Notes under the pieces: model-generated
The model's database searches: none
The model's input: only the letters and a program-made list of their open reading frames with translations
Told to the model about the DNA's origin: nothing
Shown here: piece after piece, positions 1-6,788 of the stretch
How positions within the stretch are numbered: position 1 is the stretch's first letter
Layout: every line of letters begins with the position of its first letter
Made by a program: the position numbers and the translations under genes
IMG/VR virus record: IMGVR_UViG_3300042906_000319
Location: 1 to 29,205 of that record
Source of the DNA: a virus
Direction: 5' to 3' (one strand)
DNA length: 29,205 nt

Positions 1-319
1 CTGCCCACCAATTACCTGGATCTTGAACCCAAAATGCTATGCCTGCACCAGCACTATCTAATGACATATTTGCTGTTATATTTTGAGATCTTAGGTCAAA
101 ACTGGTTAATAATGGATATGATGAAGATGAGGTTGATGTAGATAAAGTAGTTCCATTAGTGGTCCATGTTCCGCTTAGTGGATCCCAAGCATTTAATACT
201 TCAAATTCTTCAGTAATAGATGGGTTAAAATTTTTAAAATTATTTGGAATAATACCTTTTATGGTATTTTTCTTAGACATAGTCTTGCTTTGATTTAAAG
301 TTGAAGATCCTATTCTCAT
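1..319 (-). CDS. Structural protein, N-terminal part (runs off the window)
   Basis: Minus-strand reading frame open from an ATG at 319 to the window edge (106 codons, no stop). The start is preceded by AAGAGGTAAT, a fair ribosome binding site. After a polar N-terminus (MRIGSSTLNQ) it reads FEVLNAW, GTWTTNGTTL and, near the edge, AFWVQDPGNWWA. This spacing of aromatic and Gly residues resembles the LamG/concanavalin-like beta-sandwich domains of phage minor structural proteins, but it is too short to name with certainty. It lies behind the holin terminator, so it is probably transcribed separately or by read-through. Confidence 0.6.
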   Translation of the reverse strand, partial: MRIGSSTLNQSKTMSKKNTIKGIIPNNFKNFNPSITEEFEVLNAWDPLSGTWTTNGTTLSTSTSSSSYPLLTSFDLRSQNITANMSLDSAGAGIAFWVQDPGNWWA

Positions 320-351
320 TATTACCTCTTTATAATTTTATCACAATAAAA

Positions 352-378
352 AAGAGGGTAGATTATCTCTACCCCCTT
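352..378 (-). terminator. Intrinsic terminator behind the holin-like gene
   Basis: GGGTAGA (356-362) pairs with TCTACCC (368-374) around a 5-nt loop, and AAG/CTT extends the stem across one mismatch. On the minus strand the stem is followed by TTTTTTATT. It lies just behind the stop of the gene at 394-642 and before the next start at 319. Confidence 0.8.
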
Positions 379-393
379 AATTTTATTAAATAG

Positions 394-642
394 TTATTTC
401 TTTGCTGCCTTTTTAGCAGGTGCTTCTAACTTTGCACCAATACCAAATTTTGTATCTTTTGGATTAACGGCACGGATTACTACCCATGCTGCTGCTGCAA
501 CTGCTGAATTTAGGATTGTGCTTAAAGCATCTCCTGTTAGAGCAGACACATCTGCACCAGAATCAACGAATTGTGTTACTAGTGCAATTACAAAGGCGTT
601 CAATGCTGAACTTAAAACCTTTTTATTTAGTACTGTTTCCAT
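394..642 (-). CDS. Holin-like small membrane protein
   Basis: 82 residues if started at METVLNKK (642), which is preceded by GGAGGACAAT at ideal spacing; an in-frame ATG 21 bases upstream has no site of its own. Two hydrophobic stretches (about residues 10-27 and 42-61) flank a loop with DSGADVSALTGD. Next come NPKD and FG, and a Lys/Ala-rich tail (PAKKAAKK). Two membrane segments with a charged C-terminus and a place at the end of the tail-fibre region fit a phage holin, which would permeabilise the cytoplasmic membrane for release of the lysin. No lysin is visible in the window. It has its own promoter (671-699) and terminator (352-378), which suits separately timed lysis. Function is inferred from architecture and position. 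Confidence 0.6.
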   Translation of the reverse strand: METVLNKKVLSSALNAFVIALVTQFVDSGADVSALTGDALSTILNSAVAAAAWVVIRAVNPKDTKFGIGAKLEAPAKKAAKK

Positions 643-670
643 ATTGTCCTCCTTCAAGAACATGTATATA

Positions 671-699
671 ATTGTACACCCCTAGAATGGTGGTGTCAA
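671..699 (-). promoter_or_regulatory. Consensus promoter for the holin-like gene
   Basis: On the minus strand TTGACA (699-694) and TACAAT (676-671) are separated by exactly 17 bp. Transcription would start near 664, about 20 bases before the GGAGG site and ATG of the holin-like gene. This is the best sigma70-type promoter inside the structural region. Confidence 0.7.
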
Positions 700-702
700 T
701 AC

Positions 703-1020
703 TTATGGTGTTATTTCTAAGCCAGTTACGTGAAAACTTACAGCAGCATTACTTGCTACTAATCTTAGTGTATTACCAGTAACCATAACTTGCTTTGCAT
801 CAATAATTACTGAATCTCTTGCTGGAACTGTAGATTCTACAGCCAAGCCTATATTGTTTAAATAAATTGCATAGGTTCTAGCACTAGTATCAGAATTGCT
901 TACAACTATATTTGTTATTAAAGTTGTGGTTGAGGCTGGCACAGTATATACTGTACTAGCACTGGTTGGTGAAACAACTGGGGTTGCACCTCTATAAAGA
1001 ACTGTAAATGTATTTGCCAT
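703..1020 (-). CDS. Small beta-rich phage structural protein
   Basis: 105 residues, ATG at 1020 after AGGAGA. The sequence is Ser/Thr/Val-rich with regular beta-strand alternation (for example TTLITNIVVSNSD and TYAIYLNNIGLA). It is a paralog of the 111-residue protein at 13804-14139: both run MA..., then Y.V.A....T.I..I.V.N...S..TY.I, then a central ...I....V...DV.... block, ending in GLEIT or GSEIT. Small one-domain proteins of this type occur next to tail fibres in many marine phages and probably are accessory fibre or decoration proteins. No catalytic motif is seen. It is the last gene of the fibre series before the holin unit. Confidence 0.75.
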   Translation of the reverse strand: MANTFTVLYRGATPVVSPTSASTVYTVPASTTTLITNIVVSNSDTSARTYAIYLNNIGLAVESTVPARDSVIIDAKQVMVTGNTLRLVASNAAVSFHVTGLEITP

Positions 1021-1027
1021 TTTTCTC

Positions 1028-1591
1028 CTATAACCCTAAAAGGGCCAAAACTTCTGTATTATCTATTTTAGCACCTAATGTCCCATGATTTTCTATTCCT
1101 ACCCAAGCAGTTCCAGAATATATGGTTTGTTGATTTGTATCTTGTAAGTATGCTAAAGTTCCTTCTACTGGAGAAGTTAGTGATGAATTTCTAGCACTAG
1201 AATTAGCAAACACGTTTATTCCAACATTTGCTCTAACTGGACCAACTATGCTTAAATCTCCACCTACGGTAAGATCATCTGTTATCGTAACATCATCAGG
1301 TAGCCCTATTGTTACATATCCAGTAGATCCAGATAATGTTATTTCATTAGCAGTTCCAGATAAACTTAAAACAGCACTAGCAGCAATGCCTTCTAGTAAA
1401 TCTTTAAATGCTTTAATATGAGAATGAATACTGTCTGAAGATGGGGTATCTGTTGATCCGTCAAAATTAGAAACACCAAAGTGGTAGGCTAAGAAAGCCT
1501 CTCTAATATCAGCAGGATCTGTAAGTTGAGGTATTAAGGTATCAAACTCAGTTGCTGGGTAGTTGGAAGCAATACTAATTAATTCAGCCAT
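1028..1591 (-). CDS. Tail-fibre-like protein with beta-helical repeats
   Basis: 187 residues, ATG at 1591; GATGAGGTAT, overlapping the upstream gene's stop, serves as ribosome binding site. The N-terminal half contains AYHFGVSNFDGSTDTPSSDSI, a motif of phage fibre adaptors. The middle has GTANEITLSGSTGYVTIGLPDDVTITDDLTVGGDL, the regular ITL/VTIGLP/DLTVGG pattern of beta-helical fibre shafts, which also occurs in the 343-residue protein at 19420-20451. The C-terminus reads SPVEGTLAYLQDTNQQTIYSGTAWVGI, the common phage motif in which a short peptide precedes a YxGTxW turn. Probable fibre shaft or adaptor; receptor unknown. Confidence 0.75.
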   Translation of the reverse strand: MAELISIASNYPATEFDTLIPQLTDPADIREAFLAYHFGVSNFDGSTDTPSSDSIHSHIKAFKDLLEGIAASAVLSLSGTANEITLSGSTGYVTIGLPDDVTITDDLTVGGDLSIVGPVRANVGINVFANSSARNSSLTSPVEGTLAYLQDTNQQTIYSGTAWVGIENHGTLGAKIDNTEVLALLGL

Positions 1592-1600
1592 TTATATACC

Positions 1601-2920
1601 TCATCTTAGAACTTTATCCTTTAATGAAACTTTTACCGTTGCTGGATATGTTGAAGCATTATTAACACTAAGACCTATTACTGCATAAGTAATACCAGCA
1701 AGTTGAGAAAATTCTTCTTCAACTGTACCAACATAAGCATTAAATGTATTAGTAATAGATCCAGAAGATACTGTTCCTATTTCTTGCAAATTTACAGTAC
1801 TATCATTATGAATTAATAATACTAAACTATGCTTATAGTTTCCATTTTGTTCTATTTGAACATTTATATCAGCACTTCTGTAAACTGCGGTATCCAATAA
1901 TCCTATTTGTACAGATCCTGAAGAATTTATTATATACTCTTCTAAATCAAAACTTTCATAATTAAATTCAGTAATACTGTCTCCAATGTTAAAAACTAAT
2001 TGCATAGTTTTTTCATTATCAGATATAAGGTATAAATTATTTGGTGCATCAAATGGAACTTTTATAATTATATCTCCATTGTCTTCACCATTATTTTCTA
2101 CACCCTCATTATATATAGAACTTGCAGAAGTAGTATAAAAACTTCTAATATATGCAGGATTTCCAGGGGTATTTATAGAAATTTTATATAAATTACCTCT
2201 TATTAAATTTAAATTATTTCCTTGTGCTCCATTTATATAATATACTTCTGGATAAGATGTACTAGTTACAAAAGATATCAAGTCTTGATCAAAATATGTA
2301 AATGATGCTGATGTTGCTGAAGCACTTGTAAATTCATATACATTATAATAACTTGCTTCATTTATTGGACCCTGTGCACCTGTTGCACCAGTAGCACCAG
2401 TTAGTCCAGTATTACCAACGGGACCTGGAGGTCCAGCAGGACCAGTAGGACCTGTTGCTCCAGCGGCTCCTGTAGGGCCTGTAGGGCCTTGTGGAAGCAC
2501 TAAATTAAGGACTTGGCTAGGTGCGGTACCAGTTATGTAAGCACTAGCAGTAGCGCCTGTAGAAACAGTTCCAATATCTAAATCGGCAGCGGGACCAGCG
2601 GGTCCAATTTCGCCTTGTAGTCCTCTTAGTCCTGATTCAATAATAAATGTCCAAGTATCTGGATTTCCAGGAACGGCGGTACGTTGATAAATAGATCCAT
2701 AATCTAAACTATTAGTATCATTATTAATAAATAAGTCACCTAGTTTTGGAGATTCATTTATAAATGCTACGCTACCCGAAACACTTGTTGGTTCTCCTGG
2801 TGCAGCAAAAATTAAACTTCCGCGTTCACCTTTAGGTCCAATGTCGACTTGTAAATCAATAGATGCTGGAGGACCAAGAACTGTAATTTCATCAGTATTT
2901 ACAACAGTGGTAATTGCCAT
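1601..2920 (-). CDS. Collagen-like tail-fibre protein with a degenerate cupredoxin-like domain
   Basis: 439 residues. From about residue 100 to 190 it carries Gly-X-Y triplets (GPTGPTGAAGATGPTGP and continuing), interrupted once, which would form a collagen-like triple helix and trimerise the fibre. Residues about 240-312 align with the cupredoxin-like insertion of the 960-residue protein (16238-19120): NLIRGNLYKISI, GNPAYI, EDNGDIIIKVPFDAPNNLYLI, TMQL. Of the four type-1 copper ligands of that copy, only the Met position is kept (Met306); the others are Asn254, Ser300 and Glu303, so metal binding is unlikely. The C-terminal part resembles other fibre beta-domains. It starts four bases after the stop of the ATC-start gene (2925-3281), so coupled translation is likely. 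Confidence 0.8.
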   Translation of the reverse strand: MAITTVVNTDEITVLGPPASIDLQVDIGPKGERGSLIFAAPGEPTSVSGSVAFINESPKLGDLFINNDTNSLDYGSIYQRTAVPGNPDTWTFIIESGLRGLQGEIGPAGPAADLDIGTVSTGATASAYITGTAPSQVLNLVLPQGPTGPTGAAGATGPTGPAGPPGPVGNTGLTGATGATGAQGPINEASYYNVYEFTSASATSASFTYFDQDLISFVTSTSYPEVYYINGAQGNNLNLIRGNLYKISINTPGNPAYIRSFYTTSASSIYNEGVENNGEDNGDIIIKVPFDAPNNLYLISDNEKTMQLVFNIGDSITEFNYESFDLEEYIINSSGSVQIGLLDTAVYRSADINVQIEQNGNYKHSLVLLIHNDSTVNLQEIGTVSSGSITNTFNAYVGTVEEEFSQLAGITYAVIGLSVNNASTYPATVKVSLKDKVLR

Positions 2921-2924
2921 TTAA

Positions 2925-3281
2925 CTACCCTTGCCCTGTACGGCTTACATCCTGTGTGACGGAAATATTTCCTGTTAATAAAGTATAGGTTGCAGATGTT
3001 GAAGTTTTTCTAATTTCTATGTCATAAACATACGATGTTCCTGAAAGTTGTGATCCTAATGCAGGTGAAATTTTACAAGTAACTGTATCATCTGAAGCAT
3101 CTACTGAAGCGGATGCATAGCCAACAAAGGCTGCTGAATTTCCACGTTCTGTTGCTATTGTAAATAAACTAGTATAACCAGTTAAGTCAAAGGCTGCTCC
3201 GTTAGGATTTTTAGGGTTTATAACAAAATCGTATTGGTCGCCACGGTAGTAAGCAATATTATAGGTACCTGGAAAAGCGAT
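2925..3281 (-). CDS. BppU-N-like baseplate/fibre adaptor protein with an apparent ATC start
   Basis: A full frame of 118 codons on the minus strand begins (M/I)AFPGTYNIAYYRGDQYDF and ends TQDVSRTGQG. No ATG, GTG or TTG lies in frame near the beginning. The only codon at the right distance (8 nt) from a perfect AGGAGG is ATC at 3281. The protein is clearly coding: it is a paralog of the 116-residue protein at 20835-21185, sharing the order YRGD/CPQGST, DLTGYTSLF/NITGYTSRL, TERG/RETH, YVYDIEI/WVYDLEV and a final ISVTQDV/FIITPEV strand. This pattern resembles the N-terminal domain of baseplate upper proteins (BppU-N type), which joins receptor-binding proteins to the baseplate. MAFPGTYN would be a natural start, so either ATC is used as a rare initiator or the third base is a mutation or sequencing error. 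Confidence 0.75.
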   Translation of the reverse strand: MAFPGTYNIAYYRGDQYDFVINPKNPNGAAFDLTGYTSLFTIATERGNSAAFVGYASASVDASDDTVTCKISPALGSQLSGTSYVYDIEIRKTSTSATYTLLTGNISVTQDVSRTGQG

Positions 3282-3303
3282 GTTAATCTCCTCCTAAAGA
3301 GCG

Positions 3304-3341
3304 GGGTATAAAAATAAATATACCCTCTTTATTATAGCATT
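3304..3341 (-). promoter_or_regulatory. Extended -10 promoter and leader hairpin before the ATC-start gene
   Basis: On the minus strand TGCTATAAT (extended -10; TATAAT at 3336-3331) is followed by a hairpin GGGTATA/TATACCC (arms 3319-3325 and 3304-3310, 8-nt loop) and then the AGGAGG site. The same AATGCTATAAT string precedes the TTG-start gene at 11065. No convincing -35 box is seen. Confidence 0.45.
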
Positions 3342-3372
3342 AAGGATAGTTTTATATACCCTCTGGGTTCCA

Positions 3373-3534
3373 TTATTCTACTTCCTCTACTTCTGCTTCG
3401 TTGCCTTCAGCAACCCATTCAAGGTATTGTTTATAATCTGTGTTTGCTTCATCTAACGGAATTGACCAGCCATCAGAACGATTAACTGCCATATTTTTAT
3501 TTTTTGAAACACTAAATATTAATTTATATTCCAT
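3373..3534 (-). CDS. Small partner protein of the GDMQ fibre, copy 1
   Basis: 53 residues, ATG at 3534, one base after the stop of the 389-residue fibre. The C-terminal half, IPLDEANTDYKQYLEWVAEGNEAE, is shared with two other tiny genes (6628-6786 and 14992-15156), each sitting directly behind a fibre of the same GDMQ/GAMQ family. The motif IPxDExNxDYxxYLxWVxEGN is known from short phage proteins beside tail fibres and recalls the C-terminus of tail-fibre assembly chaperones. A role as a dedicated folding or capping partner of the preceding fibre is inferred from the three-fold linkage. There is no strong ribosome binding site, so translation is probably coupled. Confidence 0.7.
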   Translation of the reverse strand: MEYKLIFSVSKNKNMAVNRSDGWSIPLDEANTDYKQYLEWVAEGNEAEVEEVE

Positions 3535-3535
3535 A

Positions 3536-4705
3536 TTATAACTCCGAACTTGCATCAATATAATCAGTACCAGAAGTATTAACTAAATCTCGAACAAATG
3601 CATAAAATCTACCACTAAAACTTCCACTAGCAGTAAACGTTGCACCAACCCATTTAGTTGAACCTTCCCAATATGTTATACCTGTAATAGAATAACCATT
3701 TGTCCAATAATCATTTATTTGACAACCACTACGAGCAAGTGATGGGATTGTTCTCATTTCTGTCATTAAAGTTGCACCTATTGTTCCATTATTTAAACTT
3801 GTTCCAACAGCACCAACCCAACCATATCCACCATTAAATCTTTGAAAATATCTTTGACATTGTTCTAAATCTTGTGCAAAAGGTTTAAACTCAAAAGGTG
3901 TAGCAGTAGCACCAACCTCAAGTTGAACACCAGTTATTTGCCAGTAGTTGTTAGTTGCTGATGCAAGGTTAACTTGACCAACAGAAGAATTAGCATCAGA
4001 ATAAGTAGCCCAAGTAGTTTGCAAAGTACCAGAACTATAGTTACTTCCTACACCTAATCTAAATATTAATATTAAAGAAGCCTCATTATCGTTATCAAAA
4101 GCACCAGTAGTATCAGCAGGGAAAGTAATAGTTTTATATTCCCAAGTTGCTGAAGCATTAATAGTATATGATTTTGATACAACACGATTATTGTCAACAT
4201 CATAAAGACTAACAATGTAAGTACCAGTAACGTTTGCTTTAACCCAAAAAGAAATAGTTAATTGTTCTGCAGCAGCAGTTCCTTTTTTAACTACTTGAAG
4301 ATTTTGTCCTTCAATACGTTGGTCTAAACGAACATAATCCGCACCTCCAGGAGATGCATCAGCAGTAGTACAAAGAACTTTTGTAGACTTTCTAAAACCT
4401 GAACCTGTTGGTGCATCGTTTTCAACACTCATAGTCCAAGTACCTTGAGAACTTGGTAATAATCTCCATCTATCAGTTGTTGCATAGGTATCTGAAGTTA
4501 TAGATGCTGTTGATGTACCACGTTGGGCAACCTGCATAGCACCATTAATAATCAGATTCTTAAAAGCAGTTCTATTATTTGCTTGTGTTAAATAAGTAGT
4601 AGACGCAGAAGCCTGCGTTAAATAAGTAGCAGCAACTTCTGCATCAGTTGAATATATAGAAGGCGGGGTAGAAATAATCTCCGCTACATCTCTTGCTTTA
4701 CTCAT
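3536..4705 (-). CDS. Tail fibre/adhesin of the GDMQ family, copy 1
   Basis: 389 residues, ATG at 4705 after AAGGAG. Order: N-terminal tag MSKARDVAEIIS; Ala/Ser/Thr linker with YLTQASAS repeats; a domain from about residue 48 (FKNLIINGAMQVAQRGTS) to about 285 (FEFKPFAQDLEQCQRYF); then a C-terminal region unique to this copy. The central domain contains WTMSVENDAPTGSGF, EQLTISFWVKANVTGTY, WEYKTITFPADTTGAFD and NYWQITGVQLEVG, a jelly-roll/carbohydrate-binding-like pattern common in marine phage fibres. It is nearly identical to the copies at 6789-7994 and 15156-16238, while the C-termini differ as expected for receptor-binding tips. The usual GDMQ reads GAMQ here. Receptor unknown. Confidence 0.8.
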   Translation of the reverse strand: MSKARDVAEIISTPPSIYSTDAEVAATYLTQASASTTYLTQANNRTAFKNLIINGAMQVAQRGTSTASITSDTYATTDRWRLLPSSQGTWTMSVENDAPTGSGFRKSTKVLCTTADASPGGADYVRLDQRIEGQNLQVVKKGTAAAEQLTISFWVKANVTGTYIVSLYDVDNNRVVSKSYTINASATWEYKTITFPADTTGAFDNDNEASLILIFRLGVGSNYSSGTLQTTWATYSDANSSVGQVNLASATNNYWQITGVQLEVGATATPFEFKPFAQDLEQCQRYFQRFNGGYGWVGAVGTSLNNGTIGATLMTEMRTIPSLARSGCQINDYWTNGYSITGITYWEGSTKWVGATFTASGSFSGRFYAFVRDLVNTSGTDYIDASSEL

Positions 4706-4743
4706 ATATTAATTATATCTCCTTTTAATTTTATATACCCGCA

Positions 4744-5415
4744 TTATTTGTTGTAACCGTAAACTGAAACTGTACCTGTTATGGTTCCACTACTAGGAAA
4801 TAATGAAAAACCTGTAAATGAAGTAGTACTACCAAAACCTCCACCACCAACAAACCAACTTGCTTCATTAGTATTATTTATTCCAACACCATTATTTACA
4901 ATAGTTGTTTGAGCAGTTTGAAATGGTGAACTAATATTTAAACTTACTAATGCATTATTATTACCAGTTGTTCCAATTCTATAACTTGTTGTTGGGTCAG
5001 CGTTTTCGTTATTGATTGTTGATAAAGATGAATCTTTAGAAATTGCTGCACGATAGTAATCATTATTTGAGTTATCTGAACCACTAACTCTAAATCTTAA
5101 ACTTATTAATGATTGAGCAGCAGTAGCATTAAAATTTAATACTACGTGATAATTTTCATAATTTGTACTAAACACATCATTTAAAGATATTGCACTAGCA
5201 CTAGAAAAAGATACAGTACCATTTGTTCCAATTGAAGCAGTTCCTCCTGTATTTGTAATTGAAGCAGGTGTAAGAAGTGTTAATCCAGCAGTAGCCTTAG
5301 TTTGATATACAGTTGAGGCACTAGCAGTAGTTAAATAACTAGCAGCCACCTCAGCGTCAGTAGCCAGGGTAGTATTAGAAGATAAAACCTTTGATATATC
5401 TCTTGATCTAGCCAT
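4744..5415 (-). CDS. Tail-fibre protein with RxRD tag and SVYGYNK-type beta domain
   Basis: 223 residues; ATG at 5415 overlaps the stop of the upstream gene (TAATG). It begins MARSRDISKVLSSN, the tag shared by seven proteins in this window, then has the YLTTASASTVYQTKA linker. The globular part runs from LLTPASITNTGGTASIG to the terminal strand SGTITGTVSVYGYNK. The core includes FSSASAISLNDVF..NYENYHVVLNF. Close relatives are at 8013-8642, 8931-9533 and 14310-14990, which keep the order 'GLxxLTPxSIxxTGGSGSI', 'VSFTSxxxxSLNxxFSSxYxNYxI' and the final SVYGYNK. Likely a short fibre whose loops face the host; no enzymatic motif seen. Confidence 0.78.
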   Translation of the reverse strand: MARSRDISKVLSSNTTLATDAEVAASYLTTASASTVYQTKATAGLTLLTPASITNTGGTASIGTNGTVSFSSASAISLNDVFSTNYENYHVVLNFNATAAQSLISLRFRVSGSDNSNNDYYRAAISKDSSLSTINNENADPTTSYRIGTTGNNNALVSLNISSPFQTAQTTIVNNGVGINNTNEASWFVGGGGFGSTTSFTGFSLFPSSGTITGTVSVYGYNK

Positions 5416-6620
5416 TATATTTCCCCATAAACTTTAATAGTTCCACCAGACATAGAATACTGTGCAAAAACTTCAATAGAAGTAATAGCAGTATTTGATT
5501 CATACACAGCAGAACCAGTGCCCATAAACCTTGCACTAGAACCATTTAAAAATGCTGTATCGTGTGTAAAAATTTTGTAACTAGTAGTAGAAGTATAATT
5601 AGGAAACTTAACAATAGTAATATTTGTTGTATCAGCAGCCTTCAAAGAAGTACCAGCATCAAGAGATAAATCAGTACCAGAGTTAGTACCATAAGATGTA
5701 CCAACAACACGAGACTGCCAACCACGAGTTGAACCAGAAGCATTAGGTCTAACAAGCCAGTAACCTGAGGTAGCAATGTTAGCGTTTTCAATAACAGCAA
5801 CAAGGTTTTTATATGCTTGGCTGATACTTGAAACAACAGTTGATGTTCCAGATAAAGTTGCTGATGCTAACAATACTAAACCACCAGCCGCAATAGGAGC
5901 ATATGTAGCAGAAGCCGTTGCTGCAGTAATTCCAGCAGCCTGCGTTAAATATGTGCTACTAGCACTAGTTTTAGTTAAAAATTGATCATCAGTTTGTGCA
6001 ATAGTATAAGTATTAGGAACTCTAAAATTCTTTAAGGTATAAATTTGAATTACGTCTCCAGATACCGCCGCTTCTGAGAGCACGACACTGGATCCGCTTG
6101 TCGCGGTATATTCAGAAGGTAATAATAAAATTCCATTAACATATACTTGTTCTAAACCAGGGGTATAAGAAAGAGTAGTAGAATTATCATCTAATCCACT
6201 TAATACCGTTGCAGAAGCACTTAATGTATCTATCCATCTAGTAAATGTATTAGCAATCTTATTATCTATTTGTCCTTGTGTATATGTATTTCCTACATTT
6301 ATATTGTTATAGGCTATGATTTCTACTATATGCCCCGCAGTTAAGGCTGTAAGGCCTGTTATAGTCGTTCCTGTGGTTGCTGTATAGTCAGCATCTCTTG
6401 CTAGTAGAACACCATTAAGATATACCTGCTCATATCCAGGGGTATAAATTAAAGACTCTCCACTATCATCATTACCAGATAGAGATGTTTCTCCACCTGT
6501 CATAACTTTTTGCCAGCGGGTAGAATTAACTAAATTCCCAGTAGTATTTAAAGGTACCCATTCTGTACCATTATAAGCATATAAGGCTTTACCATTTGTT
6601 AATATTTGTGCTGATGCCAT
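5415..6620 (-). CDS. Tail fibre with two TRW-repeats and a beta-sandwich tip
   Basis: 401 residues, ATG at 6620, with GGAGG 12 bases upstream inside the end of the preceding small gene. The N-terminus (LTNGKALYAYNGTEWVPLN) is the common fibre motif ending in a Y-NGTxW turn. Two tandem ~90-residue repeats follow: TRWQKVMTGGETSLSGNDD and TRWIDTLSASATVLSGLDD, each continuing with TPGxEQVYxNGxLL, YTATxG and a NTYT..Q linker. The same unit occurs three times in 9533-11065 and twice in 16238-19120. The C-terminal ~170 residues form a Ser/Thr-rich beta domain ending GGTIKVYGEI, related to the SVYGYNK domains. Probable extended fibre with a receptor-facing tip. Confidence 0.78.
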   Translation of the reverse strand: MASAQILTNGKALYAYNGTEWVPLNTTGNLVNSTRWQKVMTGGETSLSGNDDSGESLIYTPGYEQVYLNGVLLARDADYTATTGTTITGLTALTAGHIVEIIAYNNINVGNTYTQGQIDNKIANTFTRWIDTLSASATVLSGLDDNSTTLSYTPGLEQVYVNGILLLPSEYTATSGSSVVLSEAAVSGDVIQIYTLKNFRVPNTYTIAQTDDQFLTKTSASSTYLTQAAGITAATASATYAPIAAGGLVLLASATLSGTSTVVSSISQAYKNLVAVIENANIATSGYWLVRPNASGSTRGWQSRVVGTSYGTNSGTDLSLDAGTSLKAADTTNITIVKFPNYTSTTSYKIFTHDTAFLNGSSARFMGTGSAVYESNTAITSIEVFAQYSMSGGTIKVYGEI

Positions 6621-6627
6621 ATTTTAA

Positions 6628-6786
6628 TTATACCTCCTCTGGAATATATTCTTCTGCTGTGTTGCCTTTGGCAACCCACTCTAAATATTCTTTGTAATCA
6701 TTGTTTGCTTCATCAAAAGGAATAGAAGCACTATCTGATATTCTTTGTAATATTTTTCTGTTGTTTACTAATAATATTTTATACAT
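6628..6786 (-). CDS. Small partner protein of the GDMQ fibre, copy 2
   Basis: 52 residues (MYKILLVNNRKILQ...), ATG at 6786, two bases after the stop of the 401-residue fibre at 6789-7994. The C-terminal half, SIPFDEANNDYKEYLEWVAKGN, matches copies at 3373-3534 and 14992-15156; the N-terminal strand MYKI is shared with the third copy. Its end carries the GGAGG site of the next fibre gene. Repeated pairing with the same fibre family suggests a dedicated assembly or capping partner (inference). Confidence 0.7.
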   Translation of the reverse strand: MYKILLVNNRKILQRISDSASIPFDEANNDYKEYLEWVAKGNTAEEYIPEEV

Positions 6787-6788
6787 AA

